From: Candidatus Methylomirabilota bacterium
GTDB taxonomy: Bacteria > Methylomirabilota > Methylomirabilia > Rokubacteriales > CSP1-6
Assembly (NCBI GenBank): GCA_035315345.1
Contig: DATFYA010000014.1
Span: 1 to 64,000, forward strand
DNA length: 64,000 nucleotides
Reading direction: 5' to 3'
The position numbers were made by a program, and so were the translations under genes. Numbering within the stretch: the stretch's first letter is position 1; every line of letters begins with the position of its first letter. Positions 18,549 to 26,926 of the stretch are shown here, in pieces. The notes under the pieces are model-generated. The model saw nothing but the letters and a program-made list of their open reading frames with translations. It made no database searches and was not told where the DNA came from.

Positions 18549-20165
18549 GTGACGTGGCTCGCGCCGGTCGTGCTGGCCGCGCTCGTCATGCTCCCTCGGC
18601 TCGCCTCCCCGCAGTTCGGGTTCCTCGACGACGGGCTGACGCTCGAGATCGGCCGTCGCGTGATCGGCCGCTGGAGCGACCTCCTCCATCTCAATCCCGA
18701 GACGGGCCGGTTCGTGCCGGCCTACTGGCTCGTGTACTCGGCGATCGTCGCCGCGGTCGGCGTGCGGCCGTGGGCCTTTTTCACGGTGAACGTCGTGATA
18801 CTGGCTGCGCTGCTCGCGATGCTCGCCCGGCTCGTGCGGCGGAGCGGCGGCACGCGGGGACAGGCCGGCGTCACGATGGTGGTGTTCGCGGCGTGTGGGC
18901 CGACGATCGAGAGCGTCTACACGCTGTCGAAGCCCGAGCCGCTGCAGCTGCTCTGGATGGCCGGCGCGCTGGCGACCGCCGCCGCGAGCGAGGCCGCGTC
19001 GGCTCGGCGCGTGGGATCGATCGCGCTGGCCGCGGTCCTCTCGCTCCTCGCGTACGCCACGAAGGAGACGAGCCTCGTCCTGATCCCGATCGCCCTCGGC
19101 TGGCTGGCGATCGACTGGGCGGGCGGCCGGTCACGACGCTTCCCCGCCACCTATGTCGCCGTCAACGCGATGGCGGCGGCGGCGTTTCTGGCCCTTCGCG
19201 CTCACTACGCCCCGCTCGCGCTCGCCGAGGGGTCGTACACGCGCGCCTACACGCTCGAGTGGCGCGTGATCGCCCCCGCGCTGTTCAGGATCGCCGCCTG
19301 GCTCGTCCGCGACTTCGCGTTTCTCCTGCCGCTGCTGGTCGTCCTCGCCGTCTGGCGCCCGGGCGGACCCGGACGATCCGGCCGACTCGTCCGGTACGCG
19401 GCCGTGTGGATGGCGGGATGGCTCGCCGTCTTCCTGCCGTGGCCGGCCACCTTCGAGTACTACCTCCTCCCGTTCGCCTTCGGGGCCGCCGCGCTGGCCG
19501 GCCTGCTGGTCGGCGACGGCTGGGCCGCGCGTCGTCGGCCCGGATCGGCGAGCGGCCGGTGGCTGGCATGGTCGGCGCTGGCGACGGCCGGACTGCTCTG
19601 GGTGATGGCGGCCGTCAACGCGGTGGCCGACGCGAAGGTCCAGCTGACGGTCGACCGCGCCAACGCGGCGCTGGTCGATTTCCTGGGCGGCCTGCCGGTC
19701 GGAAGCCATGTCGTGCTGAACACCGCGATGAACGAGTACCATCTGGAGCTGCCGAGGCATCTGGTGGAGATCACGCACCGCGCCGACATCACGGTGGAGC
19801 CGCCCGGTCGCCTGGCCGCCGCCGACGGCCGGGCGCCCGCCGATGCGTTCGTGATCACCGCGGAGCTGGCGAACCGGCCGTCTCCGACCGTGCGGCTGGC
19901 GCTGGACGAGGCCGGCGTCGCCCGTGACCACGCGCTCCTGGGCCGACTCCTGGCCGCGCCGGCCGCGCCGGTGTACCGCGACGTGCGGCACACCCGGCTC
20001 GTCGAGATCGGCATCCATCGCTGGCTCTGCCGGATCGCGGGACCCCCCTGGGTCGATCCGACCTTCTGCCCGGCCGATCGCCCCGTGGTCGACCGGCGCG
20101 TCTTCTCGTATGGCTGGCAGGTGCACCGGCTCATGGGCCCCGACGGCCAGCGGAGCCGACGTTGA
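18549..20165 (+). CDS. Multi-spanning membrane glycosyltransferase-like protein (GT-C fold)
   Basis: A 538-residue integral membrane protein with about ten hydrophobic helices, a short first periplasmic loop bearing the GT-C-type acidic pair (GFLDDGLTLEIGRR), and a soluble C-terminal domain of about 170 residues. This layout matches dolichyl/polyprenyl-phosphate sugar:acceptor transferases. The adjoining GtrB-like gene overlaps it (TGATG), and such pairs commonly work together: one charges a lipid carrier with sugar, the other transfers the sugar outside the membrane. The GTG at 18549 follows a GAGGG ribosome site. Acceptor unknown. Confidence 0.72.
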   Translation: MTWLAPVVLAALVMLPRLASPQFGFLDDGLTLEIGRRVIGRWSDLLHLNPETGRFVPAYWLVYSAIVAAVGVRPWAFFTVNVVILAALLAMLARLVRRSGGTRGQAGVTMVVFAACGPTIESVYTLSKPEPLQLLWMAGALATAAASEAASARRVGSIALAAVLSLLAYATKETSLVLIPIALGWLAIDWAGGRSRRFPATYVAVNAMAAAAFLALRAHYAPLALAEGSYTRAYTLEWRVIAPALFRIAAWLVRDFAFLLPLLVVLAVWRPGGPGRSGRLVRYAAVWMAGWLAVFLPWPATFEYYLLPFAFGAAALAGLLVGDGWAARRRPGSASGRWLAWSALATAGLLWVMAAVNAVADAKVQLTVDRANAALVDFLGGLPVGSHVVLNTAMNEYHLELPRHLVEITHRADITVEPPGRLAAADGRAPADAFVITAELANRPSPTVRLALDEAGVARDHALLGRLLAAPAAPVYRDVRHTRLVEIGIHRWLCRIAGPPWVDPTFCPADRPVVDRRVFSYGWQVHRLMGPDGQRSRR

Positions 20166-21145
20166 TGGCTGACGGCCGCCGCCTCGCCATCGACGTCATC
20201 GTCCCGCTCTACAACGAGGAGGCGGTCGTCGCCGAGTTCCACCGCCAGCTGATGGCGGTCGTGACGCCGCTGCGCCGCGAGTGCGACGTCCGCATCTGCT
20301 ACGTCAACGACGGCTCGGTGGATCAGACCCGCGCCGAGCTGGCCAAGCTGGCCGCCGACGACCCGGCGGTGACCGTGCTGGAGCTGAGCCGCAACTTCGG
20401 CCACCAGGCCGCGCTCACCGCCGGGCTCGACCGGGCGAGGGGCGACGTGGCGGTGACCCTCGACGGCGACGGGCAGCATCCGCCGGAGCTGATCGCCGAG
20501 ATGGTCGCGCTCTACCGGGCGGGCTACGACGTGGTGCTCACCCAGCGGGTGGCCGGCCCCGAGCCGCGGTGGAAACGCTGGACCTCGTCCGGGTTCTACC
20601 GTCTCCTGCGCGGCATCGGCGACACCCGGATGACCGCCGGCTCCGCCGACTATCGGCTCATCGCGCGGCCGGTGCTCGACGCCCTGCGGGAGATGCGCGA
20701 GTACCATCGCTTCCTGCGAGGCATGGTGGCCTGGACCGGATACCGGACGGTGGTCCTGCCCTACGCGGAGCGCGAGCGCATCGGCGGCCGGCCGAGCTAC
20801 TCCCTGCGCGCGCGGGCGCGCCTGGCCGCCAATGCCACATTCTCGTTCTCGCTGGTCCCGCTGAAGCTGGCGCTGGTGGTGGGCCTCGGCTTCCTGCTCC
20901 TGGCCGCGGCCGAGGCGGTCTACGTGGCCAGCTTCTGGATCACCGGGCGGCAGGACCGGCTCGTGCCCGGCTGGTCCTCGCTCATGTTCATGGTGCTGAT
21001 CGTGGGCGCGGCTCTCATGATCGCGGTCGGGCTGGTCGGCATCTACGTCGGCTACATCTTCCAGGAGGTGAAGCGCCGGCCGGTCTACCTCGTGCGCGAC
21101 GCCGAGCGCGACCCGGACGACCGGCCCCGGCCGCCTATCCCTTGA
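20165..21145 (+). CDS. GtrB/DPM1-like family 2 glycosyltransferase
   Basis: A 326-residue polyprenyl-phosphate sugar transferase. The GT-A domain carries VIVPLYNEE, the nucleotide-binding YVNDGSVDQT, and the DGDGQHPPE metal-binding motif; two C-terminal hydrophobic helices (about residues 235-300) anchor it in the membrane as in GtrB. It should transfer a sugar from a nucleotide donor to undecaprenyl phosphate on the cytoplasmic side. The ATG overlaps the stop of the membrane transferase. Its 3' end overlaps the 3' end of the opposing ABC permease gene by 11 bp, so no terminator fits between them. Confidence 0.9.
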   Translation: MADGRRLAIDVIVPLYNEEAVVAEFHRQLMAVVTPLRRECDVRICYVNDGSVDQTRAELAKLAADDPAVTVLELSRNFGHQAALTAGLDRARGDVAVTLDGDGQHPPELIAEMVALYRAGYDVVLTQRVAGPEPRWKRWTSSGFYRLLRGIGDTRMTAGSADYRLIARPVLDALREMREYHRFLRGMVAWTGYRTVVLPYAERERIGGRPSYSLRARARLAANATFSFSLVPLKLALVVGLGFLLLAAAEAVYVASFWITGRQDRLVPGWSSLMFMVLIVGAALMIAVGLVGIYVGYIFQEVKRRPVYLVRDAERDPDDRPRPPIP

Positions 21146-21962
21146 CCGCGCCCGCGGTCAGCCCCTGCACCATGTACTTGTGCAGGTAGATGTAGACCAC
21201 GATCACCGGCAGCGAGGCGAGCGCGGCCGCGGCCATGAGCTGGCCCCAGAACGCGAAGTCCGAGACCACGAACTCGGAGAGGCCCACCGGCAAGGTCTTG
21301 AGGCTGTCGTCCGCGATGAAGATCAGCGCGTACAGGAACTCGTTCCAGGACAGCGTGAAGCAGAACAGCCCGGCCGCGAGGAGACCCGGTCCGGCGAGCG
21401 GCAGCACCACGTGCACGAGGGCCTGCACGCGGGTGGCGCCGTCCACCAGCGCGGCCTCCTCCAGCTGGCGGGGAATCGAGCGGAAGAAGCCCATGAGGAG
21501 CCAGGTCACGAACGGGACCAGGAACGTCGGGTACGCGAGGATCAGGGTGCCCAGCGAGTCGGTGTAGCCGATCCGGATGAAGGTCTGGTAGAGCGGGATG
21601 AACATGAGCCCGGGCGGCACCAGGTAGGTGACCAGCACGATCGCGCCGAGGCTGCGGCGGCCCGCGAAGCGCAGGCGGGTCAGGGCGTAGGCCCCCGCGG
21701 TGCCGATCAGCAGCGACAGCAGCGTGCTGGCGGTGGCGGTGATCGCGCTGTTGCGGAACCACAGGGCGAAGCGGCTCTCCTCGAACAGGTAGAGGTAGTT
21801 GTCGATGGTGAACGGCTGCGGGGCGTACACGTTCTGGGAGAGCAGGATCTGGCGGCCGGTCTTGAAGGAGGTCACCAGGATCCAGTACATCGGCACGAAC
21901 ACGATCGCGAGGATCAGCGCGAGCACGGCCCAGCGGACGAGGGTGCCCAGGCGCACGCTCAC
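21135..21962 (-). CDS. Carbohydrate ABC transporter permease (MalG type)
   Basis: A 275-residue inner-membrane permease with six hydrophobic segments and the EAA loop (EEAALVDGATRVQALVHVVLP) that docks to the ATPase. It resembles MalG/UgpE-type permeases that import sugars or glycerol phosphates. GTG start at 21962 overlaps the stop of the partner permease (GTGA). The partner permease and binding protein are directly upstream, but there is no ATPase gene in the cluster. Its end overlaps the opposing glycosyltransferase gene by 11 bp. Confidence 0.92.
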   Translation of the reverse strand: MSVRLGTLVRWAVLALILAIVFVPMYWILVTSFKTGRQILLSQNVYAPQPFTIDNYLYLFEESRFALWFRNSAITATASTLLSLLIGTAGAYALTRLRFAGRRSLGAIVLVTYLVPPGLMFIPLYQTFIRIGYTDSLGTLILAYPTFLVPFVTWLLMGFFRSIPRQLEEAALVDGATRVQALVHVVLPLAGPGLLAAGLFCFTLSWNEFLYALIFIADDSLKTLPVGLSEFVVSDFAFWGQLMAAAALASLPVIVVYIYLHKYMVQGLTAGAVKG

Positions 21963-22837
21963 TCCTCCTCGCGATGCAGGTAGCGGACGACGCCCACGAT
22001 GAGCAGGGCCACCAGGGGCAGCGAGGCCATCGAGGCGGCCATGGCCACGCCCCACCGCTGCGACATGATGCCCAGCTCGTAGCTGTAGGTCGCGAAGATG
22101 TGGGTGGCCGCCCCGGGACCGCCGCGGGTCATGATCCAGACGATGTTGAAGTCGTTGAGCGTCACGATCGTGCTGAGCAGGGTGACCACCGCCACCACGC
22201 CCTTGATGCTGGGCAGCGTGATGCGCCAGAACTTCTGCCAGCTGCCCGCCCCGTCGACGTCGGCCGCGTCGTAGAGCTCCTGCGGCACGGTCTGCAGCGC
22301 GGCCAGGAACGACACCCCGAAGAACGGAAAGCCGCGCCAGATGTTGGCCATGACCACCGACAGCATGGCCAGGCTCGGATCGCCCAGCCAGTGCACGCCG
22401 CTCTTGACCACGCCCAGGTCGATCAGGCTCACGTTGACGAGGCCCCGGAACAGGTCGAGCAGCCACTTCCAGGTGAGCGCGATGACCACCGTGGGGATGA
22501 TCCAGGGCAGGAGCAGGATGCCGCGGATGAACTGGTTGCCGCGCACCACCTGGTGCAGGGCCAGGGCCATGGCCATGCCGATGACGAGCTTGACCACGAT
22601 CGAGGCCACCGTGAACACCGCGCTGTTCCACGCCACGATGCGGAAGCGGCCGCTATCGAGCAGGTTGGCGTAGTTGCGCAGCCCGACGAAGTGCGCGGGA
22701 TAGCCGACGATCTTCTCGGTGAGGCTCAGGTAGATGGCGCTGATGAAGGGATAGGCGACCAGCGCGGCGAGAAAGATCGCCACCGGGGCGATCATGGTGT
22801 AACCCAGCAATTGCTCCCGGTGGCGATCGGTCAGCAC
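21959..22837 (-). CDS. Sugar ABC transporter permease (MalF/UgpA type)
   Basis: A 292-residue permease with six membrane segments, the first starting at GYTMIAPVAIFLAALVAYPF, and an EAA-type loop (YDAADVDGAGSWQKFWRITLP) for ATPase contact. It pairs with the MalG-type permease downstream to form the channel. GTG start at 22837, four bases after the binding-protein stop, indicating one transcript. The substrate is probably a carbohydrate or polyol, from family membership only. Confidence 0.92.
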   Translation of the reverse strand: MLTDRHREQLLGYTMIAPVAIFLAALVAYPFISAIYLSLTEKIVGYPAHFVGLRNYANLLDSGRFRIVAWNSAVFTVASIVVKLVIGMAMALALHQVVRGNQFIRGILLLPWIIPTVVIALTWKWLLDLFRGLVNVSLIDLGVVKSGVHWLGDPSLAMLSVVMANIWRGFPFFGVSFLAALQTVPQELYDAADVDGAGSWQKFWRITLPSIKGVVAVVTLLSTIVTLNDFNIVWIMTRGGPGAATHIFATYSYELGIMSQRWGVAMAASMASLPLVALLIVGVVRYLHREEE

Positions 22838-22841
22838 GAGA

Positions 22842-24149
22842 TCACTTCACCGGCAGGCGATCGTAGATCTCCTTGATCCGCTTGTTGGCCTCGTCGACCG
22901 CCGCCTCCGGCGTCGCCTTGTCCACGATCACCTGCGTGACCATGTCGGTCAGCACGTTGCTCGAGACCACCTCGGCCGCCGCCGGCGTGGTGGGGCCTGG
23001 CCAGCCCACCGGATGGCCGATCTTCACCGTCTCCACGATGGTCTTGCCGGTCGGGGTGTTCCAGTACGGATCGTCGAGCGGCCGGGCGAACAACGGCACC
23101 GCCTGCTGGAACGAGCCGGTCATGTACTTCATCCACTGGGCACGCGACATGATGCAGCTCACCACCGCCTTCGCCTCCTTCTGCTGCTTGCCGTCGACCG
23201 GCACGCCCCAGTTCATCACGAAGGTGAGCGCCAGGTTGCGCCCGGCCGGCCCCTTGGGCATGAGCTTGATCGCGGTGTCCTTCTGCAGGGGATGCTTGTT
23301 CGACTCCTCCTGGAACAGGATGCTCGGCCCGTTGGGGGTGAAGGTGACCTTGCCGGCCATGAACGACTCGTTGTTGGTCGAGCCGGACCACGAGAGATAA
23401 TCGAACGCGGCGGTCTTGTCGACGAGGTAGGCGGCGGTGACGACCTTGAGCGCCTGCACCGCCGGCCCCTTGGGCATGCCGATGAACTTGCCGCTCTTGT
23501 CCACCCACGCGGCCCCGTAGCTCCAGAGCAGGCTCATGGCCGGGTCGTAGCCGTCGCCGGTGCGGTTCCACGGAAAGCCGTTGGGGAACTCGTGGATGCC
23601 CGCCTTCTTCACCTTCTCGGAGATCTGCTGGATGGCCTCCCACGTGTCCGGCGGCTCGGCGCCGACCTTCGCGAGGATGTCCTTCCGATAGAAGAGGACG
23701 AGCGGGATGCCGTAGTGCGGCACCGCGTAGTACTTCCCGCCGAACTTCACCGCGCCTTCCGCGTTGGTCAGGATCGGCCCCAGCTCCTTGGTGACCGCGG
23801 CGACGACGTCCGACATGTCGGCGAGGCGGCCCAGGTTGGCGAGCCGCGCCGGGCCCACCGCGTCCAGCTCGGCGATGTCGGGCAGCGTCTTCGACTCGAT
23901 GGCCGCGGTGTACTTGGTCCACATGTCGTCGAAGGTGTAGGTCTGGATGGCCAGCTCCATCCCCGCCTTCTTCGCGCACTCCTGGGCATTGGCGTCGAGG
24001 ATCTTGTCAGCCGGCGGGATGTACGTCTTGAGCCGCCACAAGCTGAGCTTGCCGGCCGCCGCGGTCGGCCCCGGATCGGGAGCCACGAGCGCGACGACGA
24101 CGATGAGCAGGACGGCGAGCACTATGAGCTGCCTTGCCAGCTTAGACAT
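22842..24149 (-). CDS. Extracellular solute-binding protein of sugar ABC importer
   Basis: A 435-residue family 1 (MalE-like) binding protein. Residues 1-32 are a signal peptide (LIVLAVLLIVVVALVAP then AAAG). Family features include LPDIAELDAVGPARLANLGRL and GKYYAVPHYGIPLVLFYRKD. It captures the ligand outside the inner membrane for the two permeases downstream. AGGAGGT lies directly before the ATG, and a strong TTGACA promoter precedes it at 24198-24227. Unlike full MalEFGK-type operons, no ATP-binding subunit gene follows. Confidence 0.92.
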   Translation of the reverse strand: MSKLARQLIVLAVLLIVVVALVAPDPGPTAAAGKLSLWRLKTYIPPADKILDANAQECAKKAGMELAIQTYTFDDMWTKYTAAIESKTLPDIAELDAVGPARLANLGRLADMSDVVAAVTKELGPILTNAEGAVKFGGKYYAVPHYGIPLVLFYRKDILAKVGAEPPDTWEAIQQISEKVKKAGIHEFPNGFPWNRTGDGYDPAMSLLWSYGAAWVDKSGKFIGMPKGPAVQALKVVTAAYLVDKTAAFDYLSWSGSTNNESFMAGKVTFTPNGPSILFQEESNKHPLQKDTAIKLMPKGPAGRNLALTFVMNWGVPVDGKQQKEAKAVVSCIMSRAQWMKYMTGSFQQAVPLFARPLDDPYWNTPTGKTIVETVKIGHPVGWPGPTTPAAAEVVSSNVLTDMVTQVIVDKATPEAAVDEANKRIKEIYDRLPVK

Positions 24150-24197
24150 TCGCACCTCCTCGCGTGTGGACTCGGTGGACGGTGAGCGACCGACCCG

Positions 24198-24227
24198 GGT
24201 GTAGCATTCCGCTCGCAAAGGTGTCAA
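24198..24227 (-). promoter_or_regulatory. Candidate sigma-70 promoter for ABC importer operon
   Basis: On the minus strand: TTGACA (24222-24227), 18-bp spacer, TACACC (24198-24203) preceded by TG one base upstream (extended -10). This places transcription start roughly 40 bases before the binding-protein ATG at 24149. Confidence 0.5.
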
Positions 24228-24282
24228 GCCGAACGCGGGTTCGCGCCGGCGTTGCCGGGCCACCGATTCTTCGCCGAAGGTT

Positions 24283-24308
24283 CGGAAGGGGGGCGAAGCC
24301 CCCCTCCG
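24283..24308 (-). terminator. Strong GC hairpin after DUF35 gene
   Basis: Inverted repeat: CGGAAGGGGGGC at 24283-24294, GAA loop, GCCCCCCTCCG at 24298-24308, with one bulged A. It begins 7 bp beyond the DUF35 stop on the minus strand and precedes the importer promoter. There is no T-tract on either side, so intrinsic termination is uncertain. Confidence 0.45.
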
Positions 24309-24314
24309 AGCTCC

Positions 24315-24707
24315 TCATCGCGGCGTGAACATCGGCACCGGCGGGCCGCCGTCGGTGGGCGTGAAGACGACGCGCACCGGCTGGCCGATCCGCAGCGCGT
24401 CGACATCGCAATCCACCAGGCCGGTCATCATGGTCACGCCCTCGTCGAGGGTGACGTAGGCGATCACGTAGGGCGGCGTGGCCCGCCGCATCACGCTGAA
24501 CGAATAGATCACCCCGCGGCCCGCCGACTCCTTCCACTCGGTGCGATCGCTACCGCAGAACGGGCAGATCGGACGCGGGTAGTGATGCGGCCGCCCGCAG
24601 GCGGTGCAGGTCTTCACGAGCAGCCGGCCCTGGGCCGCCGCCTCCCAGTACGGCGCGGTCTCGGGCGTCGGCGTGGGCGCGGGGATCTTGCGGGCGGCCT
24701 CGGCCAT
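24315..24707 (-). CDS. DUF35 zinc-ribbon/OB-fold acyl-CoA-associated protein
   Basis: A 130-residue protein with a rubredoxin-like zinc ribbon (CTACG and CPFCG) followed by an OB fold (VIYSFSVMRRA, PYVIAYVTLDEG). Such proteins partner SCP2-type thiolases and help bind acyl-CoA or channel substrate. The thiolase gene lies immediately upstream with a 3-base gap, so a heteromeric complex is likely. A second DUF35/thiolase pair occurs at 59836-61424 in this window. Pathway not known. Confidence 0.9.
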   Translation of the reverse strand: MAEAARKIPAPTPTPETAPYWEAAAQGRLLVKTCTACGRPHHYPRPICPFCGSDRTEWKESAGRGVIYSFSVMRRATPPYVIAYVTLDEGVTMMTGLVDCDVDALRIGQPVRVVFTPTDGGPPVPMFTPR

Positions 24708-24710
24708 GGC

Positions 24711-25880
24711 TCAGCCTCGCTCCATGATGAGCGTGGCGCTGGCGTGGCGCGTGCCGAGCGAGCCGCCGGTGCCGTGGGCCAGGGCCAGGTCGCAGCCCTT
24801 CACCTGCACCGCGGGATGCGCCTCGCCGCGCAGCTGGCGCACCGCCTCGATCACCTTGGTCATGCCGCCGCGGTTGGCCGGGTGGTTGTTGCAGAGGCCG
24901 CCGCCGTCGGTGTTGAACGGCAGCCGTCCCGTTCCCGCGATGAGATTGCCGTCGGCGACGAACCGGCCGCCCTGCCCCTTGGGACAGAAGCCCAGGTCCT
25001 CCAGCGTGATCAGCACCGTGATGGTGAAGCTGTCGTAGATCGAGGCGTACTTGATGTCGGCGGGGGCGACCCCCGCGCTCTCGAACGCGGCCGGGCCCGA
25101 CCAGCGCGCCCCCGTGTAGGTGAGATCGACCTGGCCGCCCATCTGGTGCTTCACCGCCTCGCCCGCCCCGCGCACCCTGACCAACGGGCGCCCGAGCTCG
25201 CGCGCGATCTCGGGGCGCGCCACGACCACCGCGCCGCCGCCGTCGCTGATCACGCAGCAGTCCAGCCGGTGCAGCGGGTCGGAGATCATGGGCGAGCCCA
25301 CCACGTCGGCCACCGTCACCACGTCGCGCAGCATCGCGTGCGGATTGTGCTGGGCGTGATGGGAGGCGGCCACCTTGATCCACGCGAGCTGCTCGCTGGT
25401 GGTGCCGAACTCGTGCATGTGACGCATGGCCGCCATCGCGTACTGATTCACCACCGTCGGCGAGAACGGGGCCTCGAAGGCCACGTCGGGCGCGGCGGGG
25501 CCGTAGTTGCGCGGCGCGGTGCCGGTGGCCATACCCTCGGCGCGCGGACGGCCGGCCAGCGTGATCAGGGCCACGTCGCAGCGGCCGGCCGCGATGGCCT
25601 CGGCGGCGTGACCCACGTGCACCACGTAGGAGGACCCGCCGGTCTCGGTGGTGTCGATGTGGCGCAGGCGCAGGCCCATGTAGTCGGCCATCGAGAGCCC
25701 GCCCAGACCGGGCGCGTCCCCCGCGCAGAAGTAGCCGTCCACGTCGTCCTTGCCGAGCCCGGCGTCGGCCAGCGCGCCGCGGGCCACCTCGGCGTGGAGC
25801 TGCGCGAGCGAGATGCCGTCGGCCTTGCGCGTGGGGTGCTCGAAGACGCCGACGATGCAGGCGCGGTGCCGGATGCTCAT
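24711..25880 (-). CDS. SCP2-type thiolase-family protein (nucleophile Cys replaced)
   Basis: A 389-residue protein of the lipid-transfer/thiolase group. It has the two-layer thiolase pattern (CIVGVFEHP, AGLGKDDVDGYFCAGD) and C-terminal LPFNTDGGGLCNNH. At the place where thiolases have the nucleophilic Cys it reads TGGSSYVVHVGHA; the paralogue at 60258 has GGCSF there. It may therefore be non-condensing or use another chemistry, as in some thiolase-like partners of DUF35 proteins. The stop is followed three bases later by the DUF35 gene. A 2-hydroxyacid dehydrogenase gene lies 7 bp upstream in the same operon. Confidence 0.88.
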   Translation of the reverse strand: MSIRHRACIVGVFEHPTRKADGISLAQLHAEVARGALADAGLGKDDVDGYFCAGDAPGLGGLSMADYMGLRLRHIDTTETGGSSYVVHVGHAAEAIAAGRCDVALITLAGRPRAEGMATGTAPRNYGPAAPDVAFEAPFSPTVVNQYAMAAMRHMHEFGTTSEQLAWIKVAASHHAQHNPHAMLRDVVTVADVVGSPMISDPLHRLDCCVISDGGGAVVVARPEIARELGRPLVRVRGAGEAVKHQMGGQVDLTYTGARWSGPAAFESAGVAPADIKYASIYDSFTITVLITLEDLGFCPKGQGGRFVADGNLIAGTGRLPFNTDGGGLCNNHPANRGGMTKVIEAVRQLRGEAHPAVQVKGCDLALAHGTGGSLGTRHASATLIMERG

Positions 25881-25887
25881 GGGCGGC

Positions 25888-26874
25888 TCAGGCCCGCCGC
25901 GCCGCGAGCGCGTCGGGGTTGAGCACGTTGATCGGCTTGCCCTCGCCGTAGGCCACCACCTGGTCGAAGATGGTGTCGAACATGTGCTCGAGGCTGTCGC
26001 GCTCCACGTAGCCCAGATGCGGCACGCAGATGCAGTTGTCGATCGCGAGTAGCGGGTGGGCGGCCCCCAGCACCGGCTCGTCCTCGTACACGTCCACCGC
26101 GGCCATGCCCGGCCGGCCCTGGCGCAGGGCCCCCTCGAGCGCGCCCGGGGCGACGAGGCCGGCCCGGCTCGTGTTGACGAACACCGCGGACGGCTTCATG
26201 CGCCCCAGGTCCTCGGCGGTCACCAGGCCGCGGGTGGCGTCGATCAGCCGCACGTGGATCGAGACCACGTCGGAGTCGGCGAAGAAGGCCTCGCGGCTCG
26301 CGGCCGGGGTGTAGCCGTCCTCCTTCGCCCTCTGAAGCGTCGACGGGCGCCCCCACGCGACGACGTTCATCCCGAAGGCGCGCCCGTAGCCCGCGACCAC
26401 CGCGCCGATCTTGCCGTAGCCCAGGATGCCGAGCGTCTTGCCGCGCAGGCCGGTACCGATCGGATAGGCCTGCCACTTGCCGGCGCGCAGCGCGATCATC
26501 TCCTGCGGGATCCGTCTGAGCGCCGCGATGACGAGCCCCCACGTCAGCTCCGCGGTGGCGTAGGAGGGCCGTCCCGGCATCTGGCTGGAGGAGACGATCA
26601 CGCCGCGCCGCGTGCAGGCGGGGACGTCGATGTTCGGCACCACCCCGACCTGGGTCACCATCCTCAGCCGATCGAGGCGCTCGAGCAGCGGCGAGCCGAT
26701 CGGAGTGCGCTCGCGGATGCACACCAGCACCTCGGTGTCCTTCAGTCGGCTCGCGAGCGTGTCGACGTCCTTGGTGTGGTCTCTCCAGATCGTCACGTCG
26801 TGCAGGCGGACCTTGTCGAAGCAGCGCAGCGTGCGGATGGTGTCCTGGTAGTCGTCGAGAATGGCGATCTTCAT
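25888..26874 (-). CDS. D-2-hydroxyacid dehydrogenase family protein
   Basis: A 328-residue NAD-dependent dehydrogenase that interconverts 2-oxo and D-2-hydroxy acids. The Rossmann motif is GYGKIG; the catalytic triad is visible as Arg in VNTSRAG, Glu in DVYEDEPV and His in VPHLGY. The N-terminal substrate domain is complete (MKIAILDDYQD). It lies 7 bp upstream of the thiolase gene and is probably on the same transcript, suggesting a branched organic or hydroxy acid pathway. Preferred substrate unknown. Confidence 0.93.
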   Translation of the reverse strand: MKIAILDDYQDTIRTLRCFDKVRLHDVTIWRDHTKDVDTLASRLKDTEVLVCIRERTPIGSPLLERLDRLRMVTQVGVVPNIDVPACTRRGVIVSSSQMPGRPSYATAELTWGLVIAALRRIPQEMIALRAGKWQAYPIGTGLRGKTLGILGYGKIGAVVAGYGRAFGMNVVAWGRPSTLQRAKEDGYTPAASREAFFADSDVVSIHVRLIDATRGLVTAEDLGRMKPSAVFVNTSRAGLVAPGALEGALRQGRPGMAAVDVYEDEPVLGAAHPLLAIDNCICVPHLGYVERDSLEHMFDTIFDQVVAYGEGKPINVLNPDALAARRA

Positions 26875-26926
26875 GTCGCGCCCCCCTCGGGCGCCCCGTA
26901 GCCTACCACGGGACGGCGGGGGCGAT

